Below are positions 1 to 4,764 of a stretch of 5,451 nt of DNA, one piece after another. The notes beneath the pieces were generated by a model. That model did not search any database, was not told where the DNA came from, and was given only the letters and a program-made list of their open reading frames with translations. The position numbers and the translations under genes were made by a program. Numbering within the stretch: the stretch's first letter is position 1; the number at the start of each line of letters is the position of its first letter. Source of the DNA: an uncultured Porphyromonadaceae bacterium (GTDB lineage: Bacteria > Bacteroidota > Bacteroidia > Bacteroidales > Muribaculaceae); assembly GCA_900554265.1 (NCBI GenBank), contig USGZ01000140.1, positions 1 to 5,451 on the forward strand, read 5' to 3'.

Positions 1-347
1 CCGCGGTCGTTGATGAACAGGCGCAGGGGCACGATGGTCAGGCCCGCATCCTTGGTGCTCTTTATAAGCTTGCCGATTTCCTTCCTGGTCAGCAGCAGCT
101 TGCGGTCGCGGCGGCTCTGGTGGTTGTTGTAGGTGCCGTAGAAGTACTCGGCGATGTTCATGTTCTTGACCCACACCTCGCCCTGGGCGCTGACGTAGCA
201 GAAGGTGTCTACCAGCGAGGCGTGGCCGCTGCGGATGCTCTTTATTTCGGTGCCCGTAAGCACCATGCCGGCCGTGAATGTCTCCAGAATCTCATAGTCG
301 AAGGTGGCGCGGCGGTTCTTTATGTTTATGTCTTTGGGATAGTTCAT
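1..347 (-). CDS. smpB: SsrA-binding protein SmpB (3' end cut off by window edge)
   Basis: SmpB binds tmRNA (SsrA) and delivers it to ribosomes stalled on broken mRNAs, where it takes the place of the codon-anticodon helix in the A site. The 115 visible residues give the N-terminal beta-barrel: the [17 protein letters not shown] start (11-27), the family hallmark [11 protein letters not shown] (31-41), the ASLVD segment (43-47), and the [12 protein letters not shown] stretch (80-91) followed by [10 protein letters not shown] (102-111). The family is usually about 150 residues, so the basic C-terminal tail that enters the mRNA channel lies off the left edge. The ATG at 347-345 overlaps the stop of the upstream Yip1-like gene (ATGA), so translation is probably coupled and the two genes share one transcript. 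Identification rests on motifs read by eye and is very secure. Confidence 0.97.
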   Translation of the reverse strand, partial: MNYPKDINIKNRRATFDYEILETFTAGMVLTGTEIKSIRSGHASLVDTFCYVSAQGEVWVKNMNIAEYFYGTYNNHQSRRDRKLLLTRKEIGKLIKSTKDAGLTIVPLRLFINDR

Positions 348-892
348 GGGAGCAGGAGATAGAAGAGATAGTATATCGCCAGGGGCACTACGACCGTGGC
401 GAGGGACGCCATGGCCAGGTAGCGCATTTCGCTGTCGGGTTGGACTTTCATGTAGCCGCACGACTTGTAGAGCACCAGCACCACGTATATCGGCAGCAGG
501 CGCATGAAAATAAGGTCCCAGGGGCAGAGGTTGTCGACAATCCGGATGAGCACCATCATGCCCAGGGCGAGCACAGCTGTGGTATAGCCGCGGCGCGTGT
601 CGGGCCGGCCCTCGCAGACCTTGCCCAGGTAGACCTCGAATATCAGGCGTGCTATGAAGACGGACACGAAGTAGGTGCCGAAATCCACGATGGCGCGGAT
701 TATGGCCGTGCCCAGGCTGATGCCGCCGTCGGCGAACAGGGGGACGAACTCCGTCAGCGCCGCCACCAGCAGCAGAGGCACCATGCCGCTCAGAAACAGA
801 CGCTCCGGCAGGGGATTGGCGTTCTCGACGTCCTCCCAGCCTTTCGCAGGCGAGAGTATCAGCTGGATTATGTACTTTAAGAATCTGAACAT
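344..892 (-). CDS. Yip1-family integral membrane protein, 182 aa
   Basis: This is a small polytopic inner-membrane protein resembling the bacterial Yip1 family, for which no precise function is established. About five hydrophobic helices are visible, at roughly residues 32-52, 60-88, 103-120, 126-144 and 157-180. They follow a short amphipathic N-terminus containing [12 protein letters not shown] (11-22); a proline followed by a tryptophan just before the first helix is typical of these proteins. The length and five-helix layout fit the family. The start at 892 is the first Met after a promoter-like TAACTTTG box at 943-936, and no Shine-Dalgarno is evident, as is usual in Bacteroidetes. The gene ends in a 4-base ATGA overlap with smpB, which makes it the first gene of that operon. 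That it affects ribosome rescue cannot be concluded from linkage alone. The family assignment is likely but rests on overall pattern, not on catalytic residues. Confidence 0.8.
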   Translation of the reverse strand: MFRFLKYIIQLILSPAKGWEDVENANPLPERLFLSGMVPLLLVAALTEFVPLFADGGISLGTAIIRAIVDFGTYFVSVFIARLIFEVYLGKVCEGRPDTRRGYTTAVLALGMMVLIRIVDNLCPWDLIFMRLLPIYVVLVLYKSCGYMKVQPDSEMRYLAMASLATVVVPLAIYYLFYLLLP

Positions 893-935
893 GTATCGCT
901 CCGGCGTAGTTTGCTTGGCCGTACGTCCGGGACCA

Positions 936-943
936 CAAAGTTA
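936..943 (-). promoter_or_regulatory. Bacteroidetes-type -7 box for the Yip1-like/smpB operon
   Basis: The minus strand reads TAACTTTG here, an exact match to the Bacteroidetes -7 element TAnnTTTG. It would place the transcription start near 930 and give a leader of roughly 40 bases before the ATG at 892. I found no good TTG -33 element about 20 bases further upstream, so this is supported by the -7 box and position only. Confidence 0.5.
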
Positions 944-947
944 CAAA

Positions 948-983
948 TTTTGAACTGTAATTGGGAGGAATTTGTTATTTTTG
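948..983 (+). promoter_or_regulatory. Bacteroidetes-type promoter for the DUF5606 gene
   Basis: TATTTTTG at 976-983 matches the -7 consensus TAnnTTTG. TTTTG at 948-952 could serve as the -33 element, although the 23-base spacing is a little longer than usual. Transcription would begin near 988, leaving an A-rich leader of about 50 bases before the ATG at 1037. The region is shared with the divergent minus-strand box at 936-943, so the two promoters are back to back. Confidence 0.5.
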
Positions 984-1036
984 CAGCCGTAAACAGCAAA
1001 TAAACGTATAATATAACAACATAAAGCACCACGAAA

Positions 1037-1504
1037 ATGCTTAAAGGTATCATAGCCATAACAGGCAAGCCCGGCCTGTACAAACTTCTCAAACGCGGCA
1101 AGAACAGCCTGATAGTCGAGCAGCTCGGCACGGGCAAGCGCATGCCCAGCTACGCTACGGACAAGGTCATCTCCCTGGCCGACGTGTCCATGTACTCCGA
1201 CCACGGCGACGTGCCCCTGGGCGAGGTCCTCACCAGCCTCTACACCGTGGCCGAAGGTAAGCCCGTCGACGTCAAGGCCTTCGCCGACGATGCCGCCATC
1301 CGCGAATACTTCGCCAAGGTGCTCCCCGACTACGAGCGCGACCGTGTCTATACCGCCGACATCCGCAAGCTCTTCAGCTGGTATAACATCCTCATCGCCG
1401 CCGGCGTAACCGAGTTCAAGGACGAGGAAATCAAGGAGGACGAGGCCGCCGAGGCTGCCGAAGCCGCCGACGGCGTCACCGTAACCCCCAAGGCCGAAGA
1501 ATAA
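1037..1504 (+). CDS. DUF5606 family protein, 155 aa
   Basis: This is a conserved Bacteroidetes protein of unknown biochemical role. The N-terminal part is very typical: MLKGIIAITGKPGLYKL (1-17), then KNSLIVEQLGTGKRMP (22-37) and TDKVISLADVSMYSD (41-55). It forms a small beta-rich domain (about 2-50) followed by a helical domain (about 58-122) with YTADIRKLFSWYNIL (105-119). After residue 127 the chain becomes a low-complexity acidic and alanine-rich tail (EDEAAEAAEAAD), probably disordered. There is no signal peptide or membrane helix, so it should be cytoplasmic. The start is the first Met after a good -7 box and opens with the residues usual for the family. It is transcribed alone. Its stop is 4 bases from the stop of the convergent small membrane-protein gene. 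The family call is secure; I can assign no function. Confidence 0.9.
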   Translation: MLKGIIAITGKPGLYKLLKRGKNSLIVEQLGTGKRMPSYATDKVISLADVSMYSDHGDVPLGEVLTSLYTVAEGKPVDVKAFADDAAIREYFAKVLPDYERDRVYTADIRKLFSWYNILIAAGVTEFKDEEIKEDEAAEAAEAADGVTVTPKAEE

Positions 1505-1508
1505 AAAA

Positions 1509-1811
1509 TTACTGAAATCGTACCGAAGGAACGGCTTCGTCCAGCGGACTCCGTAAGGGTCCCTGAGACGGCTGTTCCTTTTGTTGTGTCTTGTCGGAAC
1601 GGCGGCTGTGTGTGCTGTCCGCGGCGATGGTGTCGGTCGGGGCTTCGATGCGGTAGATTTCCTCAATGGGCCGCGGGTCGGCACCGCGGCAATCGGGCAG
1701 GGCAATCGAGGCTGTTACGGCACATGCGACGATAAGTATCGCTCCGAAAACCGCAGCTATTATGCGCAGGGCCTTGCGCCGGCGGCGAAGGTATTCTTCG
1801 TGCGCGTCCAT
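1509..1811 (-). CDS. Small membrane-anchored protein downstream of the NSS symporter, 100 aa
   Basis: I do not recognise this as a named family. It has a strongly basic N-terminus (RRRRKALR, 9-16), one hydrophobic segment (about 17-38) and a polar tail (40-100) rich in Pro, Ser, Gln and charged residues. By the positive-inside rule the N-terminus is cytoplasmic and the tail periplasmic. The stretch IVAC (27-30) fits a lipobox, so a lipoprotein is possible, but hydrophobicity continues past Cys30 and favours an uncleaved anchor. The ATG follows the symporter stop after only 4 bases (TGA-GCCG-ATG), so it is almost certainly co-transcribed and probably translationally coupled. Other NSS transporters, such as MetP of Corynebacterium, have a small single-helix partner (MetS). 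A similar accessory role is my inference from layout, not from sequence similarity. The tight coupling argues that the reading frame is real. Confidence 0.65.
   Translation of the reverse strand: MDAHEEYLRRRRKALRIIAAVFGAILIVACAVTASIALPDCRGADPRPIEEIYRIEAPTDTIAADSTHSRRSDKTQQKEQPSQGPLRSPLDEAVPSVRFQ
1526..1583 (+). terminator. Possible stem-loop terminator for the DUF5606 transcript
   Basis: AAGGAACGGC (1526-1535) can pair with GCTGTTCCTT (1571-1580) with a single G-U pair. It encloses a second small hairpin (1546-1552 with 1557-1562, GTAA loop). A short T-rich stretch, TTTTGTTG, follows. It lies 22 bases past the DUF5606 stop, inside the 3' coding end of the convergent gene. The loop is large and the T tract weak, so this is tentative. 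Confidence 0.3.
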
Positions 1812-1815
1812 CGGC

Positions 1816-3168
1816 TCAGATGTAGCGGAAAAGTACTATCATGGCCACGGCCAGAGGCGCGAACCAGCGGATGAGGAAGCGCGTCACTCCCGTCCACCGC
1901 GTATGGAGCGTGCCGTAGTTGGTGAGCTCGTCGCGCAGCAGGCCTTTGGGGGCGAACCAGCCCATGAATATCGCCGTGCAGAAGGCCGTCAGCGGCAGAA
2001 GGATGTCGGTGGCCAGGCTGTCGAGGAAGGAAAAGATGGTTTTCCCGCAGATGGTGAAGTCGGCCAGGCTGCCGAACGACAGCGAGCAAAGACTGCTGAA
2101 CACTATCAGCGGCAGCATCACCGTAAGCACGGCTGCGCGGCGGCTCATGCGCGCGCGGTCCTGGAGCATGGCCACGGGTACTTCGCATATGGAAACCGTC
2201 GACGTCAGCGCCGCGACGAGAAGGAGCAGGAAGAACAGCGCCGCCCACAGCTGAGGCATAGGCATGCGTGCGAACACCTCCGGCAGAGTCACGAATATCA
2301 GCGTCGTACCCTGGAGTTCCTCGCCGGCGAGGCCGAAGCTCGTCACGGCAGGAAAGATAATCAGTCCCATCATCACGGCCATCAGAACGCTCAGCAGCGA
2401 GACCGTCACAGCCGTCTTGCCCAGCTTGGTCGAGGCGGGGTAGTAGGCCGCGTAAGTCACAAGTATGCCCATGCCGACGCTGAGGCTGAACAGGGCCTGC
2501 CCAAGGGCGTTGATTACGGTGCGGGTGTCGATCTGCGAGAAATCCGGACTCAGGAAGTAGGCCACGCCCGCGCCGGCGTCGGGCAGCGACAGGCTCACGC
2601 AGAGCATCACCACCAGGATAACGAACAGCAGCGGCATCATGATGTTGCTAAGCCGCTCGATGCCTTTGTTGACGCCTCCGAGGAGCACCACTATGTTGAT
2701 GGCTATCAGGGCGATGGTGTAGAGCATCGGCTTGATGTCGGTCTGGACGTATTCCTCCATCCTGGCGGTGAAGGCCGCGGCGGAGCCTTCCGTGCCGGCG
2801 AACAGGCCGCCGGTGCAGGATTCGACCAGGTACTCCAGCGTCCAGCCGGCCACGACCATATAGTACATCGCTATCAGGTAGGGCGTCAGCACGGAAATCA
2901 CGCCGAGCAGCCACCACCGCTTGCCCGGGGCCAGCTTCAGGAAGGACCCTACGGCGTCGCTGCGGCCGGCGCGGCCCAGCGAGAACTCGGCGAGCATAAG
3001 CGGCACGCCAAGGATGAGGACACATACTATATAGAGAAGCAGGAAGGCCGCGCCTCCGTTGGCCTGTGTCTCGGCCGGAAAACGCCATACATTGCCCAAT
3101 CCTATCGCCGACCCTACGGTTGCGGCTATCAAACCTATCTTCGAGGCAAACTCTTTTTTCGTAGACAT
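1816..3168 (-). CDS. Sodium-dependent transporter, NSS/SNF family (LeuT fold), 450 aa
   Basis: This is an inner-membrane symporter that couples inward sodium flow to uptake of a small substrate, in this family usually an amino acid. Helix 1 carries the signature GSAIGLGNVWRFP (19-31), with the unwound segment that binds sodium and substrate; G19, A21, I22 and N26 align with LeuT G20, A22, V23 and N27. Helix 3 has the YY pair (102-103), matching the substrate-site Tyr108 of LeuT. Helix 6 has FSLSVGMG (227-234), and helix 8 has ALTS (320-323), matching the Na2-site Thr354-Ser355. I count 11 helices (last about 430-449) and almost no C-terminal tail, the common bacterial 11-helix form rather than the 12 of LeuT. 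The ATG at 3168 is the first Met and begins a normal N-terminus. It is the first gene of a two-gene unit with the small membrane protein. Substrate is not predictable by eye. Confidence 0.95.
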   Translation of the reverse strand: MSTKKEFASKIGLIAATVGSAIGLGNVWRFPAETQANGGAAFLLLYIVCVLILGVPLMLAEFSLGRAGRSDAVGSFLKLAPGKRWWLLGVISVLTPYLIAMYYMVVAGWTLEYLVESCTGGLFAGTEGSAAAFTARMEEYVQTDIKPMLYTIALIAINIVVLLGGVNKGIERLSNIMMPLLFVILVVMLCVSLSLPDAGAGVAYFLSPDFSQIDTRTVINALGQALFSLSVGMGILVTYAAYYPASTKLGKTAVTVSLLSVLMAVMMGLIIFPAVTSFGLAGEELQGTTLIFVTLPEVFARMPMPQLWAALFFLLLLVAALTSTVSICEVPVAMLQDRARMSRRAAVLTVMLPLIVFSSLCSLSFGSLADFTICGKTIFSFLDSLATDILLPLTAFCTAIFMGWFAPKGLLRDELTNYGTLHTRWTGVTRFLIRWFAPLAVAMIVLFRYI

Positions 3169-3171
3169 GCG

Positions 3172-3205
3172 GCAAAATTACACTTTATTGTCGGGATTCG
3201 CAAAA
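3172..3205 (-). promoter_or_regulatory. Bacteroidetes-type promoter for the NSS symporter operon
   Basis: On the minus strand TTTTG (3205-3201) is followed after 20 bases by TAATTTTGC (3180-3172), an excellent match to the Bacteroidetes -33/-7 pair. The -7 box ends only 3 bases before the ATG at 3168. Transcription would therefore start at or within a few bases of the start codon, implying a leaderless or nearly leaderless mRNA. It overlaps the divergent MATE promoter. Confidence 0.6.
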
Positions 3206-3220
3206 TTTCGCTAATTTTGC
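3188..3220 (+). promoter_or_regulatory. Bacteroidetes-type promoter for the MATE gene
   Basis: TTG (3188-3190) followed after 21 bases by TAATTTTGC (3212-3220) matches the Bacteroidetes -33/-7 pattern. The start of transcription would be near 3225, about 35 bases before the ATG at 3260. The -7 box is identical to that of the divergent symporter promoter, and the two promoters overlap by about 18 bases. Confidence 0.6.
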
Positions 3221-3259
3221 AGGTCCCGAAGAATCGGGGGAGCCCGTAAGCCTGAGTCC

Positions 3260-4699
3260 ATGGTCGATATAAAACATATCCAGAACGGCGTCGAGATGAA
3301 CCTGCGGCAGCAGATTGTCCTGACAATGAAGCTGTCGGCTCCGGCTATCATGGCCCAGCTTTCGACGATTCTGATGCAGTATATCGACTCGGCCATGGTC
3401 GGGCGCCTGGGTGCCTCGCAGAGCGCCTCGGTAGGCCTGATGAATTCGAGCCTGTGGCTGTTCTGGGGCGTGTGCAACATGGTGACCATGGGTTTCTCCG
3501 TCCAGGTCGCGCACCTTATCGGCGCCAAGGACGAGTCCCGCGCCCGCGACGTGCTCCGCCAGGGCATAGTGTCCTGCCTGATTTTCGGCACTTTCATGGC
3601 CCTGCTGGGCCTTGGCGTGGCGCCCTTTCTGCCGGTGTGGCTCGGCGGCGAACCGGATATCAACGGCAACGCCTCGATATATTTCGCCACCTTTACCGCC
3701 GCGCTTCCTTTCCTGATACTCAACTATCTCGGCGGCGGCATGCTACGCTGCGCCGGAAACATGAAGGTGCCGGGGCTGCTCAACGTCGGGATGTGCGTTC
3801 TCGACGTGGTATTCAACTTCCTGCTGATTTTCCCGACGCGTACTCTGGAGGTCTTCGGACTGGAGTTCACCATGCCGGGCGCCGGACTCGGAGTGTTCGG
3901 CGCGGCCCTCGGAACCGTCGGAGCCGAGATAGTCTGCGCCGCGGCGATGATGTGGTACCTGCTGCGCGTGCAGCCCGACCTGCGCCTCAAGGGGCGCCCT
4001 CGCGGCAGTTTCAGGCCCACGCGCGCCGTACTGCGCCGCGCCCGCGGCATCTCGCTGCCCATGACTTTCGAGCATATCGTATTCTGCGGCGCGCAGATTA
4101 TGGTCACGATTATCGTGGCTCCCCTTGGCATGATAGCCATCGCCGCCAACGCCTTCGCTGTGACCGCCGAGAGCCTCTGCTACATGCCCGGCTTCGGCAT
4201 CGGCGACGCTGCCACGACCCTCTGCGGCCAGTCCTACGGCGCCGGCCGCATGAACCTGGTGAAGCGCTTCTGCCACCTCTCTACGGCCATGGGCATGGTG
4301 CTGATGACCGTCGCCGGCGCCATAATGTTCATTTTCGCGCCTGAGATGATGAGGATAATGTCGCCTGTCGACAGCATCGTCGACCTCGGCGCCGAAGTGC
4401 TCCGTATCGAGGCCTTCGCCGAGCCCATGTACGCCGCCTCGATAGTGGCCTACGGAGCCTTTGTCGGTGTCGGCGACACAATGATACCGGCCGTGATGAA
4501 CTTCGGCAGCATATGGCTGGTACGCATACCCCTGGCGGCCATACTGGCGCCTACAATGGGTCTGCGTGGCGTATGGATAGCGATGTGCCTGGAGCTGGTA
4601 TTCCGAGGCGCCATCTTCCTCTGGCGCATGGCCACCGGCGCCTGGCTCAAACCCGGCCGCAAACTGGAGATATCGAAAGAAGGAGTAGCGGGGGAATAA
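3260..4699 (+). CDS. MATE family multidrug efflux transporter, 479 aa
   Basis: MATE proteins are inner-membrane antiporters that expel drugs, dyes or metabolites in exchange for Na+ or H+. The chain has the two-fold repeated 12-helix architecture and usual length. Helix 1 carries YIDSAMVGRLG (41-51) with D43. AHLIGAKDESRARDVLRQG (84-102), after helix 2, and its counterpart GQSYGAGRMNLVKR (323-336) in the second half are family hallmarks. GGGMLRCAGNMKVPGLLNV (158-176) and GAFVGVGDTMIPAVMNFGS (399-417) are the equivalent segments of each half. E271 in helix 7 (LPMTFEHIVF) sits where NorM-type pumps have a coupling glutamate. The start could be 3260 or the second Met at 3296 (467 aa), because both precede helix 1 and neither has a clear Shine-Dalgarno; I keep 3260. 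It stands alone, divergent from the NSS symporter and sharing its promoter region. Substrate unknown. Confidence 0.95.
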   Translation: MVDIKHIQNGVEMNLRQQIVLTMKLSAPAIMAQLSTILMQYIDSAMVGRLGASQSASVGLMNSSLWLFWGVCNMVTMGFSVQVAHLIGAKDESRARDVLRQGIVSCLIFGTFMALLGLGVAPFLPVWLGGEPDINGNASIYFATFTAALPFLILNYLGGGMLRCAGNMKVPGLLNVGMCVLDVVFNFLLIFPTRTLEVFGLEFTMPGAGLGVFGAALGTVGAEIVCAAAMMWYLLRVQPDLRLKGRPRGSFRPTRAVLRRARGISLPMTFEHIVFCGAQIMVTIIVAPLGMIAIAANAFAVTAESLCYMPGFGIGDAATTLCGQSYGAGRMNLVKRFCHLSTAMGMVLMTVAGAIMFIFAPEMMRIMSPVDSIVDLGAEVLRIEAFAEPMYAASIVAYGAFVGVGDTMIPAVMNFGSIWLVRIPLAAILAPTMGLRGVWIAMCLELVFRGAIFLWRMATGAWLKPGRKLEISKEGVAGE

Positions 4700-4764
4700 A
4701 GAAAAGATAATTCAAAATTGCTCCAATAGCTCCAATAGCTCCAATAGTTCCAATTCCCCCGGCT
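4687..4764. repeat. Inverted repeat AGC-GGGGGAAT / ATTCCCCC-g-GCT around the spacer
   Basis: The left arm (4687-4697) covers the last codons of the MATE gene and the first base of its stop. The right arm (4753-4764) ends immediately before the stop of the convergent coiled-coil gene. They can form an 11-bp stem with one bulged G and a loop of about 55 bases that contains the tandem repeat. The loop is long and neither outgoing side has a T tract, so it is not a standard intrinsic terminator. Confidence 0.5.
4720..4754. repeat. 9-bp tandem repeat, unit CTCCAATAG
   Basis: Three exact copies of CTCCAATAG (4721-4729, 4730-4738, 4739-4747) are followed by a degenerate partial fourth copy, TTCCAAT (4748-4754). 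It lies in the 65-bp convergent intergenic spacer and accounts for more than half of it. The array is AT-richer than the flanking coding sequence. Confidence 0.9.

Larger units (their letters stand above)
3172..3220. repeat. Inverted repeat GCAAAATTA / TAATTTTGC in the divergent promoter region
   Basis: Nine-base perfect arms at 3172-3180 and 3212-3220 are separated by 31 bases. A further GCAAAAT copy at 3200-3206 forms a second, tighter inverted repeat with ATTTTGC at 3214-3220. The arms coincide with the two -7 boxes, so the symmetry may simply reflect two promoters facing apart, or may mark an operator for a shared regulator. Confidence 0.55.

Noticed and set aside
278..880. A 200-codon plus-strand frame opposite the Yip1-like gene
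   Set aside because: It is His/Gln/Arg-rich shadow sequence, and it overlaps both smpB and the clearly membrane-patterned minus-strand gene.
941..1705. A 254-codon minus-strand frame opposite DUF5606
   Set aside because: It is antisense to a well-conserved family and made of Gly/Val/Asp/His-rich low-information sequence. It also runs through the promoter region.
1666..3249. A 527-codon open frame on the plus strand opposite the symporter
   Set aside because: Its product is dominated by His, Arg, Gln, Glu and Gly with no domain or hydrophobic pattern, as expected for the antisense of a GC-rich membrane-protein gene. The minus-strand frame has a full NSS signature.
3454..4344. A 296-codon plus-strand frame overlapping the MATE gene
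   Set aside because: It is a +1-type shadow, rich in Arg, His and Pro; the MATE frame contains all family motifs without interruption.
4720..4754. The 9-bp array as a CRISPR or coding repeat
   Set aside because: Units are far too short and have no spacers for CRISPR, and the array lies beyond the stop codons of both neighbouring genes.
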